Assembly (NCBI RefSeq): GCF_000719115.1
Contig: NZ_JOEA01000006.1
Location: 186,001 to 250,000 of the forward strand
Direction: 5' to 3'
From: Lentzea albidocapillata
GTDB taxonomy: Bacteria; Actinomycetota; Actinomycetes; Mycobacteriales; Pseudonocardiaceae
Length of the DNA stretch: 64,000 bases
Position numbers and translations under genes: made by a program. Positions 18,470 through 25,803 of this stretch are shown here, piece after piece. The notes beneath the pieces were generated by a model that was not told where the DNA came from, did not search any database, and worked only from the letters and a program-made list of their open reading frames with translations. The first letter of the stretch is position 1. Each line of letters opens with the position of its first letter.

Positions 18470-18988
18470 CTAGTTGATCAGTGTCGTGCCTTCGAACTCG
18501 CCGAGTTCTTCCCGGTAGAACTCAATCCCTACACCGTTGGGGTCGCGGATGTACAGGCTGTCCTCGACGCCGCGGTCGGGGCCCAGGTACTCCATCCCGG
18601 CCTCGTCCAGCTTGGACCGAATCTCGTCGAACCGCTCGGGGGAGGTCGAGAGGGCCAGGTGCTGAACGGCACCGATCGTCTCGGAGAACGCCGGGTGGTC
18701 GTGGCCCGGGAAGTCGAAGAACCCCAGCAGGTTCTTCGCGCCGAGGTCGAAGAAGAAGTGGCTGGAGCCGTTGTAGTCGCGGTTCTCCACGAGCTCGACC
18801 AGCGGGAAGCCGAGGAACTCCTGGTAGAACCGGATGGTCTCCTCGACGTCCTTGCAGATCAACGCGATGTGGTGAACTCCGCGCGTCGGCGACCCGCCTC
18901 GCTCGGCGAGTGGCTTCACGTACTGCTCGCGCAGCTCGTCGCGCTTGGCGCGGATGGCGGCGAGCTCTTCACCCTCTGGCTGTGGCAT
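18470..18988 (-). CDS. VOC (glyoxalase/bleomycin-resistance fold) protein
   Basis: VOC-fold protein of 172 residues: an N-terminal helical extension, then GVHHIALICKDVEETIRFYQEFLGF and the C-terminal IRDPNGVGIEFYRE. Metal ligands are probably the His of HHIAL, the His of VQHLAL and the Glu of IEFYR. It is the first gene of the formaldehyde operon. A role in thiol-adduct or aldehyde chemistry is plausible from context but not shown. Confidence 0.85.
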   Translation of the reverse strand: MPQPEGEELAAIRAKRDELREQYVKPLAERGGSPTRGVHHIALICKDVEETIRFYQEFLGFPLVELVENRDYNGSSHFFFDLGAKNLLGFFDFPGHDHPAFSETIGAVQHLALSTSPERFDEIRSKLDEAGMEYLGPDRGVEDSLYIRDPNGVGIEFYREELGEFEGTTLIN

Positions 18989-18994
18989 GGGGTC

Positions 18995-19000
18995 AGAGTA
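18995..19000 (-). promoter_or_regulatory. putative -10 box of leaderless formaldehyde operon
   Basis: On the minus strand TACTCT lies six bases before the ATG at 18988, and no ribosome site is present. No convincing -35 element. Confidence 0.4.
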
Positions 19001-19077
19001 GTTGAGGATTCAAACGTTCGCAGGTACGGACGCCGATGCCCGGCCCGCGTACGGGCCGGGCGTCCGGATCGGCTCTG

Positions 19078-19347
19078 TCAGTCTTCCTCGTCGCCGGGCC
19101 ATTCACCGGTGAGCTTCTGGAAGCCCTTGGCGCCACCGCGGTCGATGGCGGCCTTGACCAGGCCGAAGATGGCGCCCTGGATGGCCGCGGCCATCAGTAC
19201 CTCGGTCCAGGCGCGGTTGCGCATGGTGGCGCTGGGCGCTTCCTTGTCGCCCGCCACGAGCTTCCAGATCTGACCGAAGATCGCGGTCGCGAGGAAGCCT
19301 CCGAGCGCACCGAACAGCATTCCCAGCGGGCGGTACAGGAGCTTCAT
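19078..19347 (-). CDS. DUF4235 membrane protein
   Basis: Small 89-residue membrane protein with two hydrophobic segments (about 8-30 and 50-68) and an acidic tail. It matches DUF4235. Its start overlaps the stop of the DUF3618 gene by four bases, and it ends a three-gene operon of small membrane proteins often seen together in actinobacteria. Function unknown; probably envelope stress. Confidence 0.85.
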   Translation of the reverse strand: MKLLYRPLGMLFGALGGFLATAIFGQIWKLVAGDKEAPSATMRNRAWTEVLMAAAIQGAIFGLVKAAIDRGGAKGFQKLTGEWPGDEED

Positions 19348-19664
19348 CGGTTCCTCCTCGAGATCGCCCAGATCGCGACGATCAGTGCGATCAGCGCGGC
19401 CGCGAGGGCACCGGGATGCCGGCGCGCCTTCTCGACCTGCTCGGCGACGGGCTCGGGCAGCGAGCCGATCGCCTGGTCGGTCGCGGCGGTCATCTTCGCG
19501 GCCGTCTCGTGTGCCTGTTCCCTGACCCGCCCGGCCGTCTCGTGCGCCTGCTCCTTCACGCGCCCGGGCACGTCTGTCTTGTGCGCCAACGCTTCCACCG
19601 TCTCGCCCAGCTCACGCCGCGTGCGTTCGACATCGCGCTGCAGCTGGTCCTTGGGTTCGGTCAT
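19344..19664 (-). CDS. DUF3618 protein
   Basis: Protein of 106 residues. An N-terminal DUF3618 signature (RDVERTRRELGETVEALAHKTDV) is followed by an amphipathic helical region with two KEQAHETAGR-type repeats and one C-terminal membrane anchor (about 85-101). ATGA overlaps join it to both neighbours. Probably anchors a coiled region to the membrane. Confidence 0.88.
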   Translation of the reverse strand: MTEPKDQLQRDVERTRRELGETVEALAHKTDVPGRVKEQAHETAGRVREQAHETAAKMTAATDQAIGSLPEPVAEQVEKARRHPGALAAALIALIVAIWAISRRNR

Positions 19665-20050
19665 CGGTGCGCACTCTCCTTGATCGTCGCGACGTCCCGC
19701 TGGACGTTGTCCATCGCCTGCCTCGGTACCGGCGGAGTGGCCTGCTTGACCTGGCCCTTGCCCACGAGCGCGAAGATGCCCGCGAACAGCAGAAGGGCGG
19801 CCGCGACGATCAACGCGGCCGCCCACGGCGGTACTACGAGTGCCAGCAGCAGGATCAGGCCCGCGACGACGCTGAGCCCGCCCCACCACGCGAACACGCC
19901 GGCCGCGCCGAACATCCCGGCGCCGACACCGGCGTGCTTGCCCTTGTCCTTCAGCTCCGCGACGGCGAGACGGATCTCATCGCGCGCGAGCCTGCTCACC
20001 TGCTCGGACAGCTGGTGCACCAGCTGTGCGGTCGACGTGTCGGTGTTCAT
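19661..20050 (-). CDS. phage holin superfamily (Holin-X type) membrane protein
   Basis: Protein of 129 residues with two transmembrane segments (about 45-68 and 75-97). It matches the actinobacterial Holin-X/DUF1469-like family (LVHQLSEQVSRLARDEIRLAVAELKDK). Despite the name there is no phage context; the family is part of a conserved membrane-stress operon with DUF3618 and DUF4235. It is the first gene of that operon. Confidence 0.85.
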   Translation of the reverse strand: MNTDTSTAQLVHQLSEQVSRLARDEIRLAVAELKDKGKHAGVGAGMFGAAGVFAWWGGLSVVAGLILLLALVVPPWAAALIVAAALLLFAGIFALVGKGQVKQATPPVPRQAMDNVQRDVATIKESAHR

Positions 20051-20083
20051 GCACGTCAGGTACCCACAGGTGTGGTGGACCAA

Positions 20084-20464
20084 TCAGCTCTGCTGTGCCT
20101 GGGCCTCCGCGACCTTCGCGTGGACCTCTTCCATGTTCACCTCGCGCGCCTGCTGGATCAGGTCGTTCAGCGCGGGGGCGGGCAGCGCGCCCGGCTGCGA
20201 GAACAGCACCACACCTTCGCGCACGATCATCAACGTCGGGATCGACCGGATGCCGAACGTGGCCGCGAGCTCCTGCTGCGCCTCCGTGTCGACCTTGCCG
20301 AACACGATGTCCTCGTTCTTGTCCGACGCGGCCTCGTAGGTCGGTCCGAACGCGCGGCACGGACCGCACCACTCGGCCCAGAAGTCGACCAGGACGATGC
20401 CGGAGCCGTCGGAGTCACCGACCACCTCGTCGAAGTTCTCCTTGGTCAGCTCGACCGTCGCCAT
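20084..20464 (-). CDS. trxA: thioredoxin
   Basis: Thioredoxin of 126 residues with the active site WCGPC at 32-36 and cis-proline in RSIPT. A short Gln/Ala-rich tail extends beyond the usual length. GAGGAGG lies just upstream of the ATG. It is a cytoplasmic disulfide reductase and may be cotranscribed with the membrane-stress genes 33 bases downstream. Confidence 0.9.
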   Translation of the reverse strand: MATVELTKENFDEVVGDSDGSGIVLVDFWAEWCGPCRAFGPTYEAASDKNEDIVFGKVDTEAQQELAATFGIRSIPTLMIVREGVVLFSQPGALPAPALNDLIQQAREVNMEEVHAKVAEAQAQQS

Positions 20465-20550
20465 GTTGGTCCTCCTCGTTCGCTGGGGTCACCCCGCCCA
20501 ACGGAGCAGACCCCGATGGAATTCCCCGCGTGCCCCCGGTCACGCTGGAT

Positions 20551-20577
20551 TTCAACTTTTTGTGGACGTCTTCAACT
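20551..20577 (+). repeat. direct repeat TTCAACT upstream of the amino-acid ABC operon
   Basis: TTCAACT occurs at 20551-20557 and again at 20571-20577, exactly 20 bases (two helical turns) apart. The second copy is followed by GTTGTA, which is partly its inverse complement. The site ends 21 bases before the lipoprotein start, so it may be an activator or repressor site, possibly of the fused regulator at the operon's end. Confidence 0.45.
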
Positions 20578-20598
20578 CGACGTTGTACGGTCCCCGCC

Positions 20599-21501
20599 AT
20601 GAAGCCGCGCCTGCTCGTGACCTCGTTGCTCGTACTGGGGCTCGCTGCCTGCGGGTCCACGCCTGAGTCCACTCAGACGTCCACTCCGCCGTCGTCCGAC
20701 CTGTCCTCGGTCAAGAAGGACGACGCGCTCGCCGCGCTGCTGCCGCCCGAGATCGCCTCGGCCGGCACGTTGAAGGTCGGGTCGAACATCCAGAACCCGC
20801 CGAACAACTTCTACGACCAGGACGGCAAGACCCCGATGGGGTCCGAGGTCGACCTGATCAAGGCGATCGCCGCCAAGCTGGGGCTCAAGGCCGAGCACAG
20901 CGACATGGCCTTCAGCTCGCTGATCACGAGCCTCGAGACCGGGCGCGTCGACGTGACGATGGCCGCGATGAACGACACCGCCGAGCGCCAGCAGAAGATC
21001 GACTTCGTCGACTACTTCACCTCCGGCATCACGATCATGGTGCAGAAGGGCAACCCGCAGGGCGTCAAGTCGGTCGACGACCTGTGCGGCAAGGGCATCG
21101 CGGTGAACCTGGGCAGCTCGCAGGAGCAGTTCGGCAAGGAGCAGAGCCAGAAGTGCCTGGCCGCGGGCAAGCCGGAGGTCACGCTCAGCGTCACCGACAG
21201 CGACACCGGCAACCAGAACCAGCTGCGCACCGGCCGCGTCGCCGCGATCCTCAACGACCTGCCGACCGCCGTCTACGTCGCGAAGACCGCCGGTGACGGC
21301 AAGTACTTCGAGGTCGTGCCGCTCGCGCCGATCAACGGCGGCCCGTACGGCATCGGCGTCGCGAAGAAGAACGCCAAGCTGTCCGAGGCGATCAAGGGCG
21401 CGCTGCAGTCGCTGATCGACGACGGCACCTACGACAAGATCGTTACCACCTGGGACATCAAGCAGGGTGCGATCACGAAGGCCACCATCAATGGCAAGTG
21501 A
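20599..21501 (+). CDS. amino-acid ABC transporter substrate-binding lipoprotein
   Basis: Receptor of 300 residues from ATG 20599. The lipoprotein signal ends in LAAC (Cys18). The mature part matches family 3 (polar amino-acid) binding proteins: GTLKVGSNIQNPP near the start, GSEVDLIKAIAAKLG, and a hinge around DVTMAAMNDTAERQQKIDFVDYF. It is the first gene of a four-gene operon with permease, ATPase and a PLP-enzyme/regulator fusion. The ligand is probably an amino acid; stereochemistry is unknown. Confidence 0.92.
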   Translation: MKPRLLVTSLLVLGLAACGSTPESTQTSTPPSSDLSSVKKDDALAALLPPEIASAGTLKVGSNIQNPPNNFYDQDGKTPMGSEVDLIKAIAAKLGLKAEHSDMAFSSLITSLETGRVDVTMAAMNDTAERQQKIDFVDYFTSGITIMVQKGNPQGVKSVDDLCGKGIAVNLGSSQEQFGKEQSQKCLAAGKPEVTLSVTDSDTGNQNQLRTGRVAAILNDLPTAVYVAKTAGDGKYFEVVPLAPINGGPYGIGVAKKNAKLSEAIKGALQSLIDDGTYDKIVTTWDIKQGAITKATINGK

Positions 21502-22321
21502 CACCGCCGTGAACGACGTCCGCGAGGAACTGGTCGTCGTGCCGCTGCGCCACCCCTGGCGGTGGTTCAGCGGCGCGGTGATCCTGCTGGTCATCGCGGG
21601 TCTGGGCTGGTCGATGTCCGAGGCCCAGATCCAGTGGGAGCACGTGCCGGGGTTCTTCACGCACCCCGTGATGCTCGAAGGCCTGCTCAACACCATCGTG
21701 CTCGCCGTCGCCGCGCAGGGCGGCGCGATCGTCCTCGGCGTGGTCGTCGCGCTGATGAGGCTGTCGGCGAACCCCGTCGCGCGGTGGTTCGCGGTCGGCT
21801 ACATCTGGCTGTTCCGCGGCCTGCCGGTGCTGCTGCAGATCCTGATCTGGTTCAACCTCGCGCTGGTGTTCCAGGAGATCAGCATCCCGATGCTGTTCTC
21901 GGTGCCCACCAACGTGGTCATGACCGCGTTCGTCGCGGCGCTGCTGGGACTCGGTCTGAACGAGAGCGCCTACATGGCCGAGATCGTCCGCGCCGGTCTG
22001 AGCAGTGTCGACGAGGGGCAGACCGAGGCGGCCAAGTCGATCGGCATGACGCCGTTGACGACGCTGCGCCGAGTCGTGCTGCCGCAGGCGATGCGTGTGA
22101 TCATCCCGCCGACGGGCAACAACTTCATCAACATGATCAAGGGCACCTCGATGGCGTCGGTGATCGCCTTCCTGGAGCTCATCCACGCCGCGAACAACAT
22201 CTCGTCGCGCAACCTGGAGATCATGGAAACCCTGTTCGCCGCCGCGGCCTGGTACCTCGTGATGGTGTCCGTCGCGTCGATCGGGCAGCACTACCTGGAG
22301 CGTGCTTATGGCCCTCGTTGA
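21491..22321 (+). CDS. amino-acid ABC transporter permease (HisM/GlnP type)
   Basis: Integral membrane protein of 276 residues with about five membrane segments. The EAA-loop region reads [29 protein letters not shown], characteristic of the polar amino-acid family. The first ATG overlaps the end of the binding-protein gene by 11 bases; GTG 21509 is an alternative. It forms the pore of the importer. Confidence 0.9.
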   Translation: MASDTAVNDVREELVVVPLRHPWRWFSGAVILLVIAGLGWSMSEAQIQWEHVPGFFTHPVMLEGLLNTIVLAVAAQGGAIVLGVVVALMRLSANPVARWFAVGYIWLFRGLPVLLQILIWFNLALVFQEISIPMLFSVPTNVVMTAFVAALLGLGLNESAYMAEIVRAGLSSVDEGQTEAAKSIGMTPLTTLRRVVLPQAMRVIIPPTGNNFINMIKGTSMASVIAFLELIHAANNISSRNLEIMETLFAAAAWYLVMVSVASIGQHYLERAYGPR

Positions 22322-23066
22322 GGCGATTGGGGTCCGCAAGTCGTTCGGCCACACCGAGGTCCTCAAGGGCATCGACATGGAGGTCGAGCGCGGCGAGGTC
22401 GTGTGCCTGCTCGGTCCGTCCGGTGCCGGCAAGTCGACGTTCCTGCGCTGCGTGAACCACCTGGAGACCATCGACGCCGGCAGCATCTGGGTCGACGGCG
22501 TGCCCGTCGGCTTCCGTGCCGCGGGCGGCAAGCTGTACGAACTGCGCGAACGCGACGCCGCCCACCAGCGGCGCGACGTCGGCATGGTGTTCCAGCGGTT
22601 CAACCTGTTCCCGCACCGCACGGCGCTGGAGAACATCATGGAGGGCCCGGTCCAGGTCCTCGGGCGCGGCCGGGCCGAGGTGCGCGCGGAGGCGCTGACG
22701 TTGCTGGAACGAGTGGGGCTCACCGAGAAGGCGTCGGCCTACCCCGGGCAGCTCTCCGGTGGTCAGCAGCAGCGTGTTGCGATCGCGCGCGCTCTGGCGA
22801 TGAAGCCCAAGCTGATGCTGTTCGACGAGCCCACGTCCGCGTTGGACCCGGAGCTGGTCGGCGAGGTGCTCGACGTGATGACCTCGCTGGCCCGCGACGG
22901 CATGACGATGATCGTGGTCACCCACGAGATCGGCTTCGCCCGCTCGGTCGCCGACCGCGTGGTGTTCCTCGTCGACGGCGCGGTGGTGGAGTCCGGCACA
23001 CCGTCCGACGTGCTGGACAATCCGCAGCAGCCGCGCACGCAACAGTTCCTCGCAAAGGTGCTCTGA
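22308..23066 (+). CDS. amino-acid ABC transporter ATP-binding protein (GlnQ type)
   Basis: ATPase of 252 residues. Walker [10 protein letters not shown] is at 36-44, signature LSGGQQQR, Walker [13 protein letters not shown], and the H-loop is in VTHEIGF. It overlaps the permease gene by 14 bases, so translation is coupled. It energises the importer. Confidence 0.93.
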   Translation: MALVEAIGVRKSFGHTEVLKGIDMEVERGEVVCLLGPSGAGKSTFLRCVNHLETIDAGSIWVDGVPVGFRAAGGKLYELRERDAAHQRRDVGMVFQRFNLFPHRTALENIMEGPVQVLGRGRAEVRAEALTLLERVGLTEKASAYPGQLSGGQQQRVAIARALAMKPKLMLFDEPTSALDPELVGEVLDVMTSLARDGMTMIVVTHEIGFARSVADRVVFLVDGAVVESGTPSDVLDNPQQPRTQQFLAKVL

Positions 23067-23067
23067 C

Positions 23068-24732
23068 TTGATCGACGCCTCGTACCTCGCCCAGTTCCGC
23101 GAACCGGAGGGGTATCTCGACTTCGCCCGCTTCGGCCCGCCTTCCCTGCCGGTGGTCACGGCCACCGCGCGGTTGATGGAACAGGCCTCGCTCGCCGGTC
23201 CATCCACTGTGGACACCCTGATGCGCGAGGAACAACGGGTGAAGGCCGCCGTCGCGCGGCTCTGCCGTTCGGACACCGACCATGTGGCTTTGGTGCCGAA
23301 CACCTCGATCGGCCTGTTCCAGGCGGCCTTCGGGCTGTCGGGCTCGGTCATGTACTCGGCGGCGGAGTTCCCGTCCAACACCTACCCGTGGGTGCGGGCG
23401 GGCCTCCCTTCTGTTCTCTTGGACGGCCCGGTGCACCCAGCGGCTGTGGCAACCCACCTGACCGGTGACGTATCGGCCCTGTCGGTGTCCGCTGTGGACT
23501 TCCGCACCGGCTACCGCGCGGACCTGGCGGCGTTGCGCGAGGTCGTCGGCGACCGCCTGCTGGTCGTGGACGGCATCCAGGGCTTCGGCGTGGTCGACGA
23601 ACCGTGGGAACTCGCCGACGTTCTCGTGGTCGGCGGCCAGAAGTGGTTGCGCGCCGGGTGGAGCACCGGTTTCGTCGTCCTGTCGGACCGCGCCCTGGAA
23701 CGCCTTTCGCCGGTGCTGTCGGGCTGGACGGGTGCGGTGGACGCCGGCCTGTTCGACGACTCGGTCCACGACGCCGCCCCGGACGCCGCCTCCTGGAGCA
23801 TCACCAACCTCTCGCCGGTCGTGTCGGGCGCCTTCGCGGAGGCGCTGGAACTGGTGGAGCTGGCCGGAGTCGCCGCGCTGGACTCGGCGGTGGGCGAGAT
23901 CGTCGCCGAGGTAGAGGAGATCGTGCTGTCGAGCGGCGGCAAGATCGTCTCCGCGCGCGAACGCCGGGCCGGCATCCTGGCGTTCACCATGCCCGAGGCC
24001 GCCTCGGTCGTCGGAGAAGCGTTGAACGCCTTCGGGATCACCGCCACGGTCCGCCCGGAGCACGTCCGCCTGTCACCGCACGCCACCACGTCGCGGGGGA
24101 CGTTGGAACGCCTGCGCGCAGCCCTGAAGTCGTTGTCCGGCACAGCTTCCTCGCCGATCCCGGCCGCACTGTCGGCGCTGGTACCGACCATCGACAGCCT
24201 CGCCTCCGCACTGGGCCAGGACACCGAGGTCGTCGTGCACGACCTGACCAGGCTGCCGAACTCGATCATCGCGATCGCCGGTTCACTCACCGGCCGTCAG
24301 GTGGGCGGCCCGATGACGGACCTGTTGCTGGGCCTGGTGAGGCGCGGCACGACCACCGACATGCCCGGCTACGAGACGTATGCGCCGGACGGGCGGGCGA
24401 TCTGGTCGTCGACGACATTCGTGCGCGACGCGGCGGGTGTCGCCGTGGGTTGCTTGTGCGTCAACAAGCTTGCCGCGCACGAGGCTTCCGGTCCGGTGGA
24501 GTCGTTTCCACAGGACGTGGACACGCTGCAGCGCGTGCTCGTGGAGAAGGCGATCGCCGACGTGGGCGTGCCGGTCGAGCTGATGAAGAAGGTGCACAAG
24601 TCGCAGGTCGTCCGAGTGCTGGACGAGGCCGGGTTCTTCCTCATCCGCGACTCGGTCGACCACCTGGCGGGTGTCCTGGAGGTCACCCGGTACACGATCT
24701 ACAACTACCTCAACGAGAACCGAGGGACCTGA
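23068..24732 (+). CDS. class V aminotransferase fused to YheO-type PAS and HTH_22 domains
   Basis: Composite protein of 554 residues starting with TTG one base after the ATPase stop. Residues 1 to about 350 form a class V PLP enzyme: NTSIGL (78-83), VSAVDFRTGYRADL (about 140-153), DGIQ with D168 and Q171, and the Schiff-base lysine K192 in GGQKWLRAG. Residues about 365-475 match the YheO-like PAS domain (VVVHDLTRLPNSI, GCLCVNKLAA). The last 70 residues match HTH_22 (LDEAGFFLIRDSVDHLA, then VTRYTIYNYLNE). YheO/HTH_22 proteins such as DauR regulate D-amino-acid catabolism. The fusion could couple substrate chemistry to transcription of its own transporter operon. A catalytic or a purely sensory role is equally open. 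Confidence 0.85.
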   Translation: MIDASYLAQFREPEGYLDFARFGPPSLPVVTATARLMEQASLAGPSTVDTLMREEQRVKAAVARLCRSDTDHVALVPNTSIGLFQAAFGLSGSVMYSAAEFPSNTYPWVRAGLPSVLLDGPVHPAAVATHLTGDVSALSVSAVDFRTGYRADLAALREVVGDRLLVVDGIQGFGVVDEPWELADVLVVGGQKWLRAGWSTGFVVLSDRALERLSPVLSGWTGAVDAGLFDDSVHDAAPDAASWSITNLSPVVSGAFAEALELVELAGVAALDSAVGEIVAEVEEIVLSSGGKIVSARERRAGILAFTMPEAASVVGEALNAFGITATVRPEHVRLSPHATTSRGTLERLRAALKSLSGTASSPIPAALSALVPTIDSLASALGQDTEVVVHDLTRLPNSIIAIAGSLTGRQVGGPMTDLLLGLVRRGTTTDMPGYETYAPDGRAIWSSTTFVRDAAGVAVGCLCVNKLAAHEASGPVESFPQDVDTLQRVLVEKAIADVGVPVELMKKVHKSQVVRVLDEAGFFLIRDSVDHLAGVLEVTRYTIYNYLNENRGT

Positions 24733-24750
24733 GCAGGTCCTGCCAGGCGG

Positions 24751-24795
24751 GGGACGAGAACGCGAGCACGCCGCCGCTCGCGTTCTTCGAGTCCC
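24751..24795. terminator. terminator hairpin
   Basis: Stem GAACGCGAGC (24758-24767) pairs with GCTCGCGTTC (24776-24785), extended by outer GGGAC (24751-24755) and GTCCC (24791-24795). It lies between the ABC/regulator operon and the convergent XRE gene. Confidence 0.75.
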
Positions 24796-24822
24796 GGCGC
24801 GTCTAGCCGAGAGGAGTCGGAC

Positions 24823-25638
24823 TCATCCCACTCCGATCGGTTCGGTGAGGTACTGCGTCAGCCGGTGGCGCGTCTGCTCATGGTCCAGGGCGACCCTGGC
24901 CAGTTGCTTGAAGTGCTGTCGCGCCCTGGCGATCGCGCCGAGGTCCTGGACGAACACGCGCGCGAACTCCGACTCGCTGTATGCGACCGGGTTCGCCTTC
25001 TCGTACTCCCACAGTATGAAGCCGGCCGACAGCACGGGGATGTCCGCGGGCACGAGCCGGATCAGGTGTGCCTTGGAGTGCAGCCGCCTGTACTGGGCCT
25101 GCATGACCTCGTCGTCGCCCATCGGCTGCTGCAGCGCTAGCTCATGGATGAAGAACACGCAATCCGGCCGGTCGTGTCGCCGCAGCAACGCTTGACGGTC
25201 GGTTCGGCACTGCACGAGTTCAGGAATTCGCTCCTCCGAGACGGTTCCGTGCGCGTGGTACACAGCCTCTGCGTATTCCGGGATCTGGAACATGCCCGGC
25301 ACGATCATCGTGTCGTAGTTGGTGAGGCGCCTCGCCGTCGACTCGGCCATGCCGACGGTCCGCAGATTGCCGGGCATCTGAACGAAGTACTCGTCGAAGG
25401 CCCGCTCGTAGCGCCGTTTGAAGTCGTTCAGGAAGTCGATGTCCTTGCCGCACATGGACAGGAACTGGATGAGGTCGACTTCGCTGGCGCGTGCCTTGCC
25501 GTGCTCGATGGTCGAGATCTTGCTCGGGTCCCAGCCCAGCTTCACGGCAAGCTTGTTGCCGCTCAGGCCCGTGCAGGTCTCGCGCAGGCTGCGGAGCTCG
25601 TCACCCAGGTCCCTGCTGTACGCGGTGGAGGGAGTCAT
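24823..25638 (-). CDS. XRE-family regulator with DUF5753 domain
   Basis: Regulator of 271 residues. The N-terminal helix-turn-helix (about 12-65; LSGNKLAVKLGWDPSKISTIEHGK) is of the Xre type, and the remainder is DUF5753 (NYDTMIVPGMFQIPEYAEAV). Such proteins in Streptomyces control differentiation or antibiotic genes, usually beside a small DUF397 partner. No DUF397 gene is visible here, so this is a lone copy. Confidence 0.88.
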   Translation of the reverse strand: MTPSTAYSRDLGDELRSLRETCTGLSGNKLAVKLGWDPSKISTIEHGKARASEVDLIQFLSMCGKDIDFLNDFKRRYERAFDEYFVQMPGNLRTVGMAESTARRLTNYDTMIVPGMFQIPEYAEAVYHAHGTVSEERIPELVQCRTDRQALLRRHDRPDCVFFIHELALQQPMGDDEVMQAQYRRLHSKAHLIRLVPADIPVLSAGFILWEYEKANPVAYSESEFARVFVQDLGAIARARQHFKQLARVALDHEQTRHRLTQYLTEPIGVG

Positions 25639-25775
25639 AGGCCGACGTTATGGCTTGTATTCAATCCAAGCATCTGCTCGTTCGGGTGAAAACGATAAGC
25701 GTGCTCCGTTCGGGTCTCGCTGGAGCCGGGTACCTTTCCTGAAACTTTCCCCTTCCCTCCTCGTCATCTCACCTT

Positions 25776-25803
25776 TACCGTTCCAGGTGTGAGAGCGCTC
25801 TCA
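25776..25803 (+). promoter_or_regulatory. leaderless promoter with LacI-type operator on the start codon
   Basis: TACCGT (25776-25781) lies seven bases before the GTG at 25789, with no ribosome site. A perfect 14-base palindrome TGAGAGCGCTCTCA (25790-25803) covers the first codons. It resembles LacI/GalR-family operators such as the CebR box TGGGAGCGCTCCCA of Streptomyces cellulose genes. Binding there would block initiation. The regulator gene is not in the window. Confidence 0.65.

Noticed and set aside
19661..20050. Holin-like gene as a prophage sign
   Set aside because: It sits in a DUF3618/DUF4235 operon common in actinobacterial chromosomes. No other phage genes are near.
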